Of a stretch of DNA of 64,000 nt, positions 53,860 to 64,000 are shown piece by piece. This stretch comes from Sphingomonas sp. C3-2 (GTDB taxonomy: Bacteria > Pseudomonadota > Alphaproteobacteria > Sphingomonadales > Sphingomonadaceae). The notes beneath the pieces were generated by a model, which saw only the letters and a program-made list of their open reading frames with translations, was not told the DNA's origin and made no database searches. The translations under genes were made by a program, and so were the position numbers. The DNA lies in the NCBI RefSeq assembly GCF_033025475.1, contig NZ_CP130322.1, forward strand, positions 3,465,049-3,529,048. Direction: 5' to 3'. Position 1 is the stretch's first letter. Each line of letters starts with the position of its first letter.

Positions 53860-54854
53860 TTATAGGCAATCCAGCAATCAAGAAGCGTGTTGGCCACGCC
53901 GTTGTCGAGCACCTCGCGCGCCTCTTCGACGCCGTTTTCCCAGCTGTCGACGCGTCCGGCGACAACGAGTGCAGCGGCGGCGTTCAGCAGCACGGCATCG
54001 CGATATGCGCCTTCTTCGCCCAGCAACAGCCGGCGCAGCGCCGCCGCGTTGAAGACCGCGTCGCCGCCGCGCAGCGCTTCCTGAGGATGGCGGGAAAGCC
54101 CCACATCCTCAGGCGTCAATCGCGACGTGCCGTGGCCACAGGCGCCGATGCGCACGATCGTGCTGGGCCCGCAGACCGACAGTTCGTCAAGCGGCTCGTC
54201 GCCTGCCACCAGCATCGCCGATTCGAGGCCAAGAAGTTCGATCGCGCCGGCAACCACGTTCAGGAAGTCGGGGCGCGCAACGCCCAGCAACTGGCGCTTT
54301 ACACCGGCCGGATTGCACAGCGGCCCGGTCAGGTTAAAGATGGTCCGGCGGCCGATAGCCTTGCGCACGCCAGCAAGCTTGCCGAGCGCGGGATGATGTT
54401 TCTGCGCGAACAAAAAGCCGATGCCGATATCGGCCAGGCTTCGCTCGGCGGTCTCGGACGCGCGGTCGAGGTTCAGTCCAAGCGCTTCCAATGTGTCGGA
54501 CGATCCCGCCTTGCTCGACGCGGCGCGGTTGCCATGCTTGGCGACGGGCACACCGCAGGCGGCCACCACGATCGCGACCGCGGTCGAGATGTTGAGGCTG
54601 TGCGATCCGTCGCCCCCGGTCCCGCACACATCGATGGCGCCCTCGGGCGCGCTCACTGGGATCAGTCGCTGGCGCATCGCGCGCACGGCGGCGGCGATTT
54701 CCACCGAGGTCTCGTCACGCTCCGCCATTACGGTCAGAAAACGCTGGATCTCGTCCTCAGCGGCCTTGCCGTCGAGAATGTCGCTGAACGCCGCGAGCGC
54801 GGTTTCGGAATCGAGGGGCGCCGAGGCATCGGGCAGCAATACGGAAACAGTCAT
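53856..54854 (-). CDS. trpD: Anthranilate phosphoribosyltransferase
   Basis: A 332-residue transferase adding PRPP to anthranilate. Family motifs are '[20 protein letters not shown]', '[20 protein letters not shown]', '[20 protein letters not shown]' and '[20 protein letters not shown]'. Overlaps both neighbours by ATGA. Confidence 0.96.
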   Translation of the reverse strand: MTVSVLLPDASAPLDSETALAAFSDILDGKAAEDEIQRFLTVMAERDETSVEIAAAVRAMRQRLIPVSAPEGAIDVCGTGGDGSHSLNISTAVAIVVAACGVPVAKHGNRAASSKAGSSDTLEALGLNLDRASETAERSLADIGIGFLFAQKHHPALGKLAGVRKAIGRRTIFNLTGPLCNPAGVKRQLLGVARPDFLNVVAGAIELLGLESAMLVAGDEPLDELSVCGPSTIVRIGACGHGTSRLTPEDVGLSRHPQEALRGGDAVFNAAALRRLLLGEEGAYRDAVLLNAAAALVVAGRVDSWENGVEEAREVLDNGVANTLLDCWIAYK

Positions 54855-55444
54855 GCCCGTTCCGCCACCTTCAGCCCGGCAATCCGCATGAAATTGGCAA
54901 GCATTTCATGGCCATATTCGGTGGCGATGCTTTCGGGATGGAACTGGACGCCGTGGATCGGCAGCGTTTCATGGGCAAAGCCCATCACCGCGCCGTCGGC
55001 CGTGCGGGCATTGACGCGCAGGCACGAAGGCATGCCTTCATCGGGCACGATCAGCGAGTGGTAGCGGGTGGCCGTGAGCGGCGAGGGGAGCCCCTCGAAC
55101 AGCCCCGTGCCGTCATGCGTGATCGGCGATGTCTTGCCGTGCATCAGCTCGGACGCGCGGATCACCTGGCCGCCGAAATGCTGGCCGATCGACTGATGGC
55201 CAAGGCAGACGCCGAGCAGCGGCTTGTTCGCCGCCGCGCACGCAGCCACCAGTGAAAGCGAAATACCCGCCTCATTGGGGGTGCACGGCCCCGGCGAAAT
55301 CAGAAAGGCATCGGCACCGGTGGCGATCGCTTCATTGGCGCTGATCGCGTCGTTGCGGACAACCTGCACCTCGGCGCCGAGCTCCATCAGATAATGAACA
55401 AGGTTCCAGGTGAAGCTGTCGTAATTGTCGATGACGAGTATCAT
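54851..55444 (-). CDS. trpG: Anthranilate synthase component II (glutamine amidotransferase)
   Basis: A 197-residue class I glutamine amidotransferase. The catalytic Cys is in '[15 protein letters not shown]', and His-x-Glu is in '[13 protein letters not shown]'. It supplies ammonia to TrpE. ATG at 55444 starts '[15 protein letters not shown]', the usual N-terminus. Separated from trpE by a 107 bp gap that holds two hairpins. Confidence 0.96.
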   Translation of the reverse strand: MILVIDNYDSFTWNLVHYLMELGAEVQVVRNDAISANEAIATGADAFLISPGPCTPNEAGISLSLVAACAAANKPLLGVCLGHQSIGQHFGGQVIRASELMHGKTSPITHDGTGLFEGLPSPLTATRYHSLIVPDEGMPSCLRVNARTADGAVMGFAHETLPIHGVQFHPESIATEYGHEMLANFMRIAGLKVAERA

Positions 55445-55476
55445 GGCGGGCGCTTTATCCTGTCGCGCGCGCAGGG

Positions 55477-55492
55477 GGAAGCTTTTGCTTCC
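55477..55492. other. Small hairpin in the trpE-trpG gap
   Basis: GGAAGC-tttt-GCTTCC is a perfect 6 bp stem about 33 bp upstream of trpG. A processing or attenuation role is possible; no leader peptide with Trp codons was seen. Confidence 0.4.
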
Positions 55493-55524
55493 TTCCGGGC
55501 GCGGCGTTGCTGCCGAAAGAAGAT

Positions 55525-55549
55525 TGCGGGCCCATCGAAAGGGCCCGCA
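55525..55549 (-). terminator. Strong hairpin directly after trpE
   Basis: TGCGGGCCC and GGGCCCGCA form a perfect 9 bp stem with a 7-base loop, 2 bp past the trpE stop. On the minus strand it is followed by ATCTTCTTTC, a weak T-rich tail. It could terminate part of the ppiD-trpE transcripts or set their ratio to trpGDC. Confidence 0.55.
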
Positions 55550-55551
55550 CC

Positions 55552-57048
55552 TTATTGTCCGAAGCGAGCCTCCCCAGCGATGCGGACGGCTTCGCGCGCG
55601 GCGGCAAACAGTGCGCCGGACTTGGCCTCGCATTCGCGCTGCTCATATTCGGGGTTCGAATCCGCGACGATTCCGGCGCCGGCCTGCACATGCATCATGC
55701 CGTCCTTCACCACGGCGGTGCGCAGGACGATGCAGCTGTCCATCGATCCGTCGGGTGAGAAATAGCCTACCCCGCCAGCATAGGCGCCGCGCGTTTCGGG
55801 TTCCAGCTCGGCGATGATCTCGCACGCCCGCACCTTGGGCGCACCGGAAACCGTGCCCGCCGGGAAACCGGCAAACAGCGCGTCGATCGCATCTTTCGAC
55901 GGATCGAGCTGCCCCACCACGTTCGATACGATGTGCATCACATGGCTGTAGAACTCGACCGTATAGCTCTCGGTCACCTGCACGCTGCCCGCAGTTGCCA
56001 CGCGACCAACATCGTTGCGGCCGAGATCGAGCAGCATCAGATGCTCGGCGCGTTCCTTGGGGTCGGCGAGCAGGCTGGCCTTGTTCTCCGCATCCTCGGC
56101 GGCCGTCTTGCCGCGCGGGCGGGTGCCCGCGATCGGGCGGATCGTCACCTCATTGTCCCGCGCGCGCACCAGGATCTCCGGGCTCGACCCGATGATCGAA
56201 AAGCCGGGCATGTCGAGATAATAGAGGAAGGGCGACGGGTTTATCCGTCGCAGCGATCGGTAAAGATCGAAAGGCGGCAAGGTGAAGGGCGTCGAGAAAC
56301 GCTGCGCCAGTACCACCTGAAATATATCGCCAGCCGCGATATATTCCTTCGCCGCCGCCACCATTTCGCCGTAACGTCCCGGCGCGAGCACCGGGGTTTG
56401 GACGATCTCGGGCAAATCCGTCGCGGGCTCTGGCCGCTGCAACGGGGCGGCCAGTCGGGCCGCCGTCGCCTCGATCCGCTCCTCGGCCAGCCTGATCTTG
56501 TCGTCGATCGATCCGGGCGTCTCGGGCCAGACCGGGGAAACGAGGAAAAGCTCGTCGGCCAGCCGGTCAAAGATCAGGATCACCGTGGGGCGGACGAACA
56601 GCATGTCCGGCAGGCCCAGCGCGTTCTCGGGCGGACGCGGCAGCTTTTCAACCAGCCCCACCGTCTCGTAACCGAAATAGCCGACCAGGCAGGCAAGCGC
56701 GCGGGGCAGTTCCTGCGGCACGTCCATCCGGCATTGCAAAACGAGTTCGCGAAGCGCGTCGAGCGCATTGCTCTCAAGCGGTTCGAACGCGGCCTTGTCA
56801 CTCAACCAATGGCGGTTAACCTCGGCCTTCTGGCCCTCGGCCCGAAATACGAGGTCGGGCGCCAGCCCGATCAGGCTGTGGCGCCCGCGGGTCTCGCCGC
56901 ATTCAACCGATTCCAGCAGATAATCGCCGCGATCGGCCTCGATCAGCTTCAACGCCGCCGATACCGGGGTGTCGGTATCGGCAATTTGACGCTTCCATAT
57001 CAGGGCAGGGCGGCCAGCCTCCAGCGCTTCGCGTACAGCAACGCTCAT
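55552..57048 (-). CDS. trpE: Anthranilate synthase component I
   Basis: A 498-residue chorismate-using enzyme. It shows '[18 protein letters not shown]' (feedback-site Leu-Glu-Ser type), '[13 protein letters not shown]', '[20 protein letters not shown]', '[11 protein letters not shown]', '[15 protein letters not shown]' and '[20 protein letters not shown]'. Combines chorismate with ammonia to give anthranilate. Overlaps ppiD by ATGA, a gene order common in sphingomonads. Confidence 0.96.
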   Translation of the reverse strand: MSVAVREALEAGRPALIWKRQIADTDTPVSAALKLIEADRGDYLLESVECGETRGRHSLIGLAPDLVFRAEGQKAEVNRHWLSDKAAFEPLESNALDALRELVLQCRMDVPQELPRALACLVGYFGYETVGLVEKLPRPPENALGLPDMLFVRPTVILIFDRLADELFLVSPVWPETPGSIDDKIRLAEERIEATAARLAAPLQRPEPATDLPEIVQTPVLAPGRYGEMVAAAKEYIAAGDIFQVVLAQRFSTPFTLPPFDLYRSLRRINPSPFLYYLDMPGFSIIGSSPEILVRARDNEVTIRPIAGTRPRGKTAAEDAENKASLLADPKERAEHLMLLDLGRNDVGRVATAGSVQVTESYTVEFYSHVMHIVSNVVGQLDPSKDAIDALFAGFPAGTVSGAPKVRACEIIAELEPETRGAYAGGVGYFSPDGSMDSCIVLRTAVVKDGMMHVQAGAGIVADSNPEYEQRECEAKSGALFAAAREAVRIAGEARFGQ

Positions 57049-58997
57049 TGTGCCAGGGACTCGCTGCCAGCCAGCTGACGCTTCAGCTTGGCGGCGGCTT
57101 CGGCATTGCGCTTCACGCCGAGTTCTGCCTTGGTCGCGTTGACGAACTGCTCGGTATATTCTTGGCCGATCGCGCGGCTCATCTCGCGGCGCAGCAGGTC
57201 CACCAGTTGGGGCTGCGTGTTGATGTCGCCGGGCGTGATCTTGTCGAGCCAGACGACGAACCAGCCCTGCTTGCCGGGCGCTTCAAGGTGCTTGGCGCGC
57301 TTTTCGGCCATCGAGAAGAGCAGCGTCAGCGGCGGCGCAACCGGGCGGCCCGAAGCGCTGATTTCCGAACGCTTGCCACCGATACGCTCGGGCGCCGGCA
57401 GCTTCACGCCGGCCTCGTTCATTGCCTGGGGAAGGGGCATACCCTTGCTCACCTTCGCCACGATCGCGTCGGCGATCGCCTTGGCACGTGCCGAAGCGCG
57501 TTCCAGCTTGAACGCTTCGGTCACGGCCGCACGCACCTGCGCCAGCGGGCGCGGCGTCGCCGGGATCACGCGTTCGACATCGGTCAGCGCGTATCGGTTG
57601 CCGTCTTCGATCGTTTCGATCGTCGGATCGTCATCGGCCGACATTTCGAATGCGGGTTCAAGGAAGCGCGCAAAGGACGCATCGGGACGGAAGTCTGCAT
57701 TGTCCGGGTCAACGCCTGCTGCGGTGATTGCGGGCGTGGTGATCGCGGTCAGGTTGTTGGCCTTCAGGATCTCGTCGAAGGTCGCCTTGTCTGCAATCAT
57801 GTTCTCGATGTTCGCAGCAAAATCGGAAAGTGCGGCGTCGAGCTTTTCCTTCTCAAGCGCCTGATTGATTTCGGCGCGCACCGATTCGAGCGAGCGGGCG
57901 GGGATCGTCTTGACGCCGTCGACGCGAATGACGTGCCAGCCAAGGCCCGAACGCTGCGGCGCAAGGACCGTGCCCTGTGCGGCGGCGAAGGCTGCATTCG
58001 CCGCCGCTTCGGAGCTGAGCCCGGCAAAGGCCTGCTTGCTCTGTTCGGTCAGCGTCGATGCTTCCAGCCCGGCCTGCGCGGCGGCGGCGGCAAAGCTCGT
58101 GCCGCCGCGAACCTTGGTTTCGAATGCGCGCGCGGCGTTCTGATCCTGCAAGATCACCTGCGTGATGTTGCGGGTTTCGCTGGCGGCGTAGCGGGTTGCG
58201 TTCGCCTTGTAATAGTCCGCAATGTCGGCTTCGGTCGGCTTGGCCTTCGCGGCCAGCATCGCGCGGTCGAAAACGGCGTAACGGATCACGCGGCGCTCGG
58301 GCACCGTGTAGCGGCCGATATTGCGGTTATAATATTGGGTCAGTTCGGCGTCGCTCGGTGCGGCGCCGTCGGTCAGCGCGGCAGAGGGCACGAAGCCGAC
58401 CATGCCGCTGCGCTCTTCAAGCGACAGGGCGGCATAGGGGCGGGCGAGCAGGGCGGGTACGCGCGATACCGCACCGGTGGGCACCAGCATCTGGCGCGTC
58501 AACAGGTCCGAGGCGATGTCGCCGCGCAGCTGCTTTTCGGTCACGCGGCGCTGCGCCAGAACCGAAAGAAACGTCGTGCGATCGAACTTTCCGCCCGGGC
58601 CATTAAATGCCGGAATTCCAGCGATCTCGGCGTCGACCAAGCGGCGGCTGACCGCAAAGCCCGCCTGATCGGCAAAGCCGTCAAGTGCGCGGACGTTGAT
58701 CATCTGTTCCAGCGTCTGTTCGAAACCGCCGGCGTTGATGAAGGTCGTCATGTCGAGCCCCGGCATCTCGCGGCGCTGGATATCCAGCTGGTTCTGCGCG
58801 CGCATCTGCAGTTCTTCGCTCGAGATGTCGTGCTTGCCGACTTCGGCGACCACGCCGCTACCCAGCGATGTGCCTGAGCCGTTCATCGAGCCGGAAATGT
58901 CGGATCCCGCAAAGGAAACCGCCACTAGGGCGATGAAAATGAAGCTGCCGATCAGCCCGATCTTGGAATTGAAGATGCGCCGGAAAAACTGGATCAT
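57045..58997 (-). CDS. ppiD: PpiD-like membrane-anchored peptidyl-prolyl isomerase (SurA_N/parvulin)
   Basis: A 650-residue periplasmic folding factor. An N-terminal anchor ('[19 protein letters not shown]') is followed by a SurA-type N-terminal region (about 40-200), a parvulin-type PPIase domain with degenerate sequence near 270-370, and a long C-terminal region. It probably helps outer-membrane protein folding near the Sec translocon. It heads the operon with trpE and is divergent from tpiA across 113 bp. Confidence 0.85.
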   Translation of the reverse strand: MIQFFRRIFNSKIGLIGSFIFIALVAVSFAGSDISGSMNGSGTSLGSGVVAEVGKHDISSEELQMRAQNQLDIQRREMPGLDMTTFINAGGFEQTLEQMINVRALDGFADQAGFAVSRRLVDAEIAGIPAFNGPGGKFDRTTFLSVLAQRRVTEKQLRGDIASDLLTRQMLVPTGAVSRVPALLARPYAALSLEERSGMVGFVPSAALTDGAAPSDAELTQYYNRNIGRYTVPERRVIRYAVFDRAMLAAKAKPTEADIADYYKANATRYAASETRNITQVILQDQNAARAFETKVRGGTSFAAAAAQAGLEASTLTEQSKQAFAGLSSEAAANAAFAAAQGTVLAPQRSGLGWHVIRVDGVKTIPARSLESVRAEINQALEKEKLDAALSDFAANIENMIADKATFDEILKANNLTAITTPAITAAGVDPDNADFRPDASFARFLEPAFEMSADDDPTIETIEDGNRYALTDVERVIPATPRPLAQVRAAVTEAFKLERASARAKAIADAIVAKVSKGMPLPQAMNEAGVKLPAPERIGGKRSEISASGRPVAPPLTLLFSMAEKRAKHLEAPGKQGWFVVWLDKITPGDINTQPQLVDLLRREMSRAIGQEYTEQFVNATKAELGVKRNAEAAAKLKRQLAGSESLAQ

Positions 58998-59110
58998 GCG
59001 ATAGCCCGAAGCCCGAAAAAGAAAATGTGAAGCGTTGCTTTAGGCGGCAGAACTTCCCTCGACAAGGTATCGGCGATATTGGCAGCCCCGGAATCACCAA
59101 GGAGCATGTA
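58998..59110. promoter_or_regulatory. Divergent promoter region ppiD / tpiA
   Basis: This 113 bp region must carry promoters for ppiD and tpiA. AAGGAG precedes the tpiA ATG. A plus-strand open extension from 59027 is not expected to be translated. Confidence 0.4.
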
Positions 59111-59851
59111 ATGGCTTTGCGCAAACTGGTCGCCGGAAACTGGAAGATGAATGGCGATCGTGCCCAGCTGGTTGAACTTGATGCAATTGCTCAGGCCGCT
59201 GCCGCCAATGGCAGCGTCGACGTTGCAATCTGCCCGCCCTTCACGCTGATCGCTCCGGCCGCCGAACGGCAGCCGACGCTGGCAATCGGTGCGCAGGACT
59301 GTCACGCCGCCCCCAATGGCGCGCACACCGGCTGCATCTCGGCAGCCATGCTGAAGGAAGCGGGCGCCACGCTCGCCATCGTCGGCCACAGCGAACGTCG
59401 TACCGACAATCATGAAACCGACGGCGAAATCCGCGCCAAGGCCGAAGCTGCTATTGCAGCCGGGCTGACCGCGATCGTCTGCGTCGGCGAAACCGAGGCG
59501 GAACGCGATGCCGGCAAGGCGCTGCACGTCGTCAACAAGCAGCTCGATGGCTCGGTCCCCGGTTCGGGCTCGGGCGAAACGCTGGTCATCGCCTATGAAC
59601 CCGTCTGGGCGATCGGCACCGGCCGCACGCCTTCGGTCGCCGATGTGGCCGAGGTTCACGCCGCGATCCGCGCCAAGCTCGTCGATCTGCTGGGCGAAGA
59701 AGGCGCCAAGGTCCGCATTCTTTACGGCGGTTCGGTCAAGCCCTCGAATGCGGTGGAACTGCTTTCGGTGGCCGATGTCGACGGCGCGCTCGTTGGCGGG
59801 GCCAGCCTGAAGGCTGCTGATTTCATTCCGATTATCGAGGCCGGCGCCTGA
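59111..59851 (+). CDS. tpiA: Triosephosphate isomerase
   Basis: A 246-residue TIM enzyme interconverting DHAP and G3P. The N-terminus '[13 protein letters not shown]' has the catalytic Asn and Lys, His is in 'AIVGHSERR', Glu in '[13 protein letters not shown]', and the phosphate loop in '[12 protein letters not shown]'. The start at 59111 is fixed by the family N-terminus. Confidence 0.97.
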   Translation: MALRKLVAGNWKMNGDRAQLVELDAIAQAAAANGSVDVAICPPFTLIAPAAERQPTLAIGAQDCHAAPNGAHTGCISAAMLKEAGATLAIVGHSERRTDNHETDGEIRAKAEAAIAAGLTAIVCVGETEAERDAGKALHVVNKQLDGSVPGSGSGETLVIAYEPVWAIGTGRTPSVADVAEVHAAIRAKLVDLLGEEGAKVRILYGGSVKPSNAVELLSVADVDGALVGGASLKAADFIPIIEAGA

Positions 59852-59946
59852 GCTTTTGGCTGGGTAATTGCCTGATGTGTTGAACTAAGAAGCGCGAGCA
59901 GGTAAGGGCAGCGCTTCATCATTTCTGATTGGCGGCTTTCGCATCC

Positions 59947-60447
59947 ATGTTCACTTTCCTGCTCGTCGTTCACGCCATTATTGCAGCCGCTCTCGTGGGC
60001 GTGATTCTCATGCAGCGCTCTGAGGGCGGTGGGCTTGGCGTGGGCGGAAGCCCCTCGGGGCTGATGTCGGCGCGTGGTGCGGCAGATTTCCTGACGCGCG
60101 CAACTACGGTGCTGGCAACGCTCTTCGTGCTCATGTGCATTTTCCTGGCGGCTCTCGCCTCGATGCGCGGTTCGGGGGAAGCTCTCGATACCTCGCTCGT
60201 CCGCGAACCCTCGGCCGTTCAGCCCGCACAGCCGCTGCCGGCACCGACCAACGACCCGCTTGCGGGTGCGGTCGCACCGGCCCCGGCTCCTGCACCGACG
60301 GCAGCCCCTGCGGCAACGCCCAAGGCAGACGCTGCACCGAAAAAGGAAGCAGCCGACAAGCCGGCGGCTCCTGCGGCCAAGCCGGTCGCGGCACCGCCGG
60401 TCGTCAGCCTGACGACCCCTGCGGGCAACGCCACAAACACCAACTGA
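59947..60447 (+). CDS. secG: Preprotein translocase subunit SecG
   Basis: A 166-residue protein with two membrane helices (residues about 3-23 and 50-72) joined by 'RSEGGGLGVGGS', the SecG signature. After the second helix comes a 90-residue Ala/Pro/Lys-rich tail, longer than in E. coli SecG. It helps SecYEG translocation. ATG at 59947 is preferred to an in-frame TTG at 59929. Confidence 0.9.
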   Translation: MFTFLLVVHAIIAAALVGVILMQRSEGGGLGVGGSPSGLMSARGAADFLTRATTVLATLFVLMCIFLAALASMRGSGEALDTSLVREPSAVQPAQPLPAPTNDPLAGAVAPAPAPAPTAAPAATPKADAAPKKEAADKPAAPAAKPVAAPPVVSLTTPAGNATNTN

Positions 60448-60453
60448 GCTTCC

Positions 60454-60517
60454 AGACCTCTGTTTTTGAGGTCTTGACGCATGATTTAGCGGCAAGCGCC
60501 AGATTCGGGCGCTTGCC
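60454..60517 (+). other. Two hairpins between secG and pyrG
   Basis: AGACCTC-tgttttt-GAGGTCT (60454-60474) and GGCAAGCGCC-agattcg-GGCGCTTGCC (60491-60517, a perfect 10 bp stem) lie in the 104 bp gap. Neither is followed by a long T-run, so they are possible weak terminators or a structured pyrG leader. Confidence 0.5.
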
Positions 60518-60551
60518 CAAACCCCATTTACAGGTCTAAGCCTTTACTCCC

Positions 60552-62186
<1,635 letters not shown>

Positions 62187-62206
62187 TCCGACGGTGAAGA
62201 AAATCG

Positions 62207-62253
62207 GGCCGGTATGGGCATCCTTCGGGGTGTCCATACCGGCCTTTTTCTTT
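62207..62253 (+). terminator. Rho-independent terminator after pyrG
   Basis: GGCCGGTATGG pairs with CCATACCGGCC (11 bp stem) and is followed by TTTTTCTTT, a good intrinsic terminator. Confidence 0.9.
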
Positions 62254-62304
62254 AAGGGGGTGACAGGACGTCTCCAATAGGCTTTTGAAGGCAATTCCAA
62301 AGGC

Positions 62305-63006
62305 ATGCGGAGCGTCTTCATGAATGCCGATCAACTGGCGACAATCCTCCCGCAACATTCGATTTTCGCATCGGCCAGTGCCGCCGAACTCGAAGCCATT
62401 CTCGCGCGCGGCATGCTCGTCAAATTCGCCAAGGGCACCGACATCGTCCGCCAGGGCGATGAAGGCGATGCGCTTGTCATCCTCCTGTCGGGACGCGCAC
62501 GCATCTCGATGATCGCCAGCAACGGCCGCGAAATCGTGCTCGATTATGCTGAGCCGGGCGCCGTGATCGGTGAAATCGCACTGCTTGACGGGGGGGAGCG
62601 CACCGCGACGGCCACGGCGATCGACGATGCGTCAGGGCTTCGCCTTGCTCGGGATAGCTTCGAAGCGGTCGTCGCCGCGCATAGCGGGCTTGCCATCCGA
62701 ATCATGCGCGAACTCGCGCTGCGCCTGCGCCAGGCCAATGCCACGATCGAGAGCGACCGTGCGTTGACGGCCGGGCCGCGTCTTGCGCGCTTTCTGGTCC
62801 GGCTATGCGACGGGCAGGATCTCAGCGGTCATTTGCGCCTCGATCTCAGCCAGAGCGAACTGGGCATGTTCGCGGGCATGTCGCGTGAACAGATCAACCG
62901 CCAGCTTGGCGCTTGGGCCGATACCGGGGTGATTGCGCTGGAGGGTGGGCGTATCCGTATCGTCGACGGGCAGGCGCTCACCGATATCGCCGAGGCGCTT
63001 GATTGA
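62305..63006 (+). CDS. Crp/Fnr family transcriptional regulator
   Basis: A 233-residue regulator. The N-terminal cyclic-nucleotide-binding-like beta-roll (about 15-130) has 'IVRQGDEGDALVILLSGRAR' and 'GEIALLDGGERTATATA'. The long C-helix leads to a Crp-type HTH with 'LSQSELGMFAGMSREQINRQ'. No N-terminal cysteine cluster is present, so it is not an oxygen-sensing Fnr, and the recognition helix differs from the ExxSR form that reads TTGAT half-sites. ATG at 62320 is an alternative start. Confidence 0.88.
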   Translation: MRSVFMNADQLATILPQHSIFASASAAELEAILARGMLVKFAKGTDIVRQGDEGDALVILLSGRARISMIASNGREIVLDYAEPGAVIGEIALLDGGERTATATAIDDASGLRLARDSFEAVVAAHSGLAIRIMRELALRLRQANATIESDRALTAGPRLARFLVRLCDGQDLSGHLRLDLSQSELGMFAGMSREQINRQLGAWADTGVIALEGGRIRIVDGQALTDIAEALD

Positions 63007-63010
63007 AAAG

Positions 63011-63041
63011 AAAACGCCCGGGTGTTTGGCCCGGGCGTTTT
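63011..63041. terminator. Bidirectional terminator between the Crp-type gene and hsp20
   Basis: AAAACGCCCGGG and CCCGGGCGTTTT form a 12 bp stem with a 7-base loop. The A-run and T-run on both flanks make it work in either direction for the convergent genes. Confidence 0.9.
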
Positions 63042-63055
63042 CCTGGTGATACGGG

Positions 63056-63526
63056 TCAGGCGGCGTCGCGATGGGCTGTGATCTGCTCCACGTCCGCGGG
63101 CGCACCGGCGGAAATGGCAATCTTCTGGGGCTTCATCGCCTCGGGGATTTCGCGAACCAGATCGATCGTCAGCAAACCGTCCTGCAGCGAAGCGGCTTCG
63201 ACGCGCACGAAATCGGCGAGTTCAAAGCGGCGTTCAAAGCTGCGATTGGCAATGCCGACATGCAGGAAGTTGGAACGGTCCTGATTGGCGCCGTCCTTAT
63301 TGCCCTTGACCAGCAAAAGGTTCTGCTGCGCAACAATCTCGATCTCGGTCTGCCGGAAACCGGCCACCGCCAGGGTGATGCGGTAGCGATCTTCGCTCAG
63401 GCGCTCGAGGTCGAAGGGGGGGTAATTGTCGCTCTGCTGCTGACGCGCGCTGTTTTCGAGCAGGTCGAAAAGGCGGTCGAAACCAACGGTGGAACGGCGA
63501 TAGGGGGTAAAGTCGAAAGCACGCAT
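63056..63526 (-). CDS. Small heat-shock protein Hsp20 (IbpA-like)
   Basis: A 156-residue alpha-crystallin-domain chaperone. It begins 'MRAFDFTPYRRSTVGFDRLF', has 'YPPFDLERLSEDRYRITLAV' and 'VKGNKD', and an I-x-I-type end motif in 'QKIAISAG'. It holds unfolding proteins in a refoldable state during heat stress. GAGGA precedes the ATG and lies in the ROSE-like structure described separately. Confidence 0.93.
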   Translation of the reverse strand: MRAFDFTPYRRSTVGFDRLFDLLENSARQQQSDNYPPFDLERLSEDRYRITLAVAGFRQTEIEIVAQQNLLLVKGNKDGANQDRSNFLHVGIANRSFERRFELADFVRVEAASLQDGLLTIDLVREIPEAMKPQKIAISAGAPADVEQITAHRDAA

Positions 63527-63533
63527 GTCTCAA

Positions 63534-63616
63534 ATCCTCGCATGAGCAAAATGAACATTCTGCGGAATCCCTTCCAAGGCGATCCCGTTTATCCCGGGCC
63601 CCATCGGGCGGCCCGG
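63534..63616 (-). promoter_or_regulatory. ROSE-like RNA thermometer in the hsp20 leader
   Basis: On the minus strand the last hairpin pairs UUGCUC with GAGGAU around an AUGC loop, leaving a G opposite G: the UYGCU/AGGA arrangement of ROSE elements, which hides the Shine-Dalgarno at low temperature. Upstream are a GGAA/UUCC mini-stem and a perfect 7 bp stem (CCGGGCC/GGCCCGG, 63594-63616). This multi-hairpin layout is typical of rhizobial and other alphaproteobacterial small heat-shock genes. Confidence 0.7.
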
Positions 63617-63628
63617 TGTACTCAATCT

Positions 63629-63652
63629 GGTATGGAAAAATCGGCGTTCAAG
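63629..63652 (-). promoter_or_regulatory. Possible RpoH (sigma-32) promoter of hsp20
   Basis: Minus strand CTTGAAC (63652-63646) followed after about 10 bp by CCATACC (63635-63629) resembles heat-shock -35 and -10 elements. The -10 match and spacing are imperfect. Confidence 0.4.
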
Positions 63653-63855
63653 AGGGGCGGCGCGCAAATTTGCGGCTGCCCTGAAAAGCCGAATGCCCGG
63701 ATCGTTTCCGATCCGGGCACCCGCGTGACGATAAATCGTCAGCCCCCTTTGGTTGGCTTCAGCACACTGTCGAAACGTCCCCTTAAACGTTCCGCTGGGC
63801 GAAGCCCTCCCCGAACCACGGCTTTGCCTGCGTTTCAGTAAGGAGACGCTACGCA
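63653..63855. other. Non-coding region before the right edge
   Basis: No supported gene lies between the hsp20 promoter and the partial frame at 63856. The sequence is moderately GC-rich and may hold a leader for the downstream gene. Confidence 0.4.
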
Positions 63856-64000
63856 ATGGACCGCCGATTGTCATCGACCGTTTTGGACTTGAGGATAGAT
63901 TCCTTAACCCTGTGTTCATTTGGCAACAGGCTCTTGCGGTTGCCTCGAACACCGCGTGACCGTAGAGCCAAGCAATGTCCGCACAGCCAGGGTGCCTCCC
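63856..64000 (+). CDS. Possible partial gene at the right edge
   Basis: A frame opens at ATG 63856 with AAGGAGA a few bases upstream and stays open to the window end (48 codons). The product is not recognised and is Arg-rich, so a chance frame is possible. The 5' side can fold TGCGT (63832-63836) with ACGCA (63851-63855), placing the Shine-Dalgarno in the loop. Confidence 0.3.
   Translation, partial: MDRRLSSTVLDLRIDSLTLCSFGNRLLRLPRTPRDRRAKQCPHSQGAS

Noticed and set aside
57048..58877. Long plus-strand open frame opposite ppiD
   Set aside because: Shadow of the PpiD coding frame, Arg/His-rich, no motif.
62305..63006. The Crp/Fnr-family protein as the regulator of the FNR box at 31173
   Set aside because: Its recognition helix lacks the ExxSR pattern for TTGAT sites and it has no Fe-S cysteines.

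Overview
The window is GC-rich chromosomal DNA that looks like a Sphingomonadaceae (Alphaproteobacteria) genome. The evidence is the housekeeping block ppiD-trpE-trpG-trpD-trpC, lexA, comEC, gltX and gltA, an alphaproteobacterial-type SOS box (GTTC-N7-GTTC) before lexA, a DUF2336 gene, a ROSE-like leader on an Hsp20 gene, and glycan export genes of the kind found with exosortase/PEP-CTERM systems. No rRNA, tRNA, CRISPR array or insertion sequence was seen.

Left part (about 0.3-30.9 kb): one large extracellular glycan locus. A minus-strand operon (7761 to 1134) encodes a WecB/TagA-type transferase, an SGNH-like exported protein, a GT61 enzyme, a hexapeptide acyltransferase, an acyl-adenylating ligase, a free carrier protein and a GT2 enzyme. 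Divergent from it, a plus-strand operon (8018 to 12123) encodes a short Wza-like export protein, an outer-membrane beta-barrel protein, a Wzz/GumC-like protein and a BY-kinase-type ATPase. An AT-rich control region (12.6-12.9 kb) lies between two HTH-only LuxR-type regulators and is followed by a polyprenyl-phosphate sugar transferase. A second minus-strand operon (30861 to 14817) follows: GT4, a GT2-like protein without a DxD motif, GT2, an 81-residue membrane-tail protein, a 1527-residue NRPS, a 2123-residue PKS, GT2 and an Sfp-type phosphopantetheinyl transferase. The NRPS reads formyltransferase / half condensation / adenylation with an inserted luciferase-like monooxygenase / PCP. The PKS reads KS-AT-KR-DH-ACP-TE with a cysteine thioesterase. 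The hybrid assembly line is translationally coupled to glycosyltransferases. This is the most unusual part of the window and may make an amide- or hydroxyacyl-bearing decoration or a secreted glycoconjugate. No Wzx flippase or Wzy polymerase is in view, so the glycan locus probably continues outside the window or relies on genes elsewhere.

Middle part (31.2-47.2 kb): a three-gene oxygenase operon (extradiol dioxygenase, HsaA-like flavin monooxygenase, KshA-like Rieske oxygenase) has a perfect FNR-type box upstream. An arginine-succinylation operon (M20 hydrolase, astA, astB) is divergent from malate synthase G and a TrhO rhodanese. Then come a large membrane-anchored coiled-coil protein, a membrane nucleotidyltransferase-like protein, a DUF2336 protein and a sensor-kinase-like protein with no visible H-box histidine.

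Right part (47.3-64 kb): core metabolism and information genes. These are gltA, gltX, comEC (starting 18 bp from gltX on the other strand), lexA with its SOS box, trpCDGE with ppiD, tpiA, secG, pyrG, a Crp/Fnr-family regulator and an Hsp20 with a probable RNA thermometer. The window ends inside a possible small open frame.
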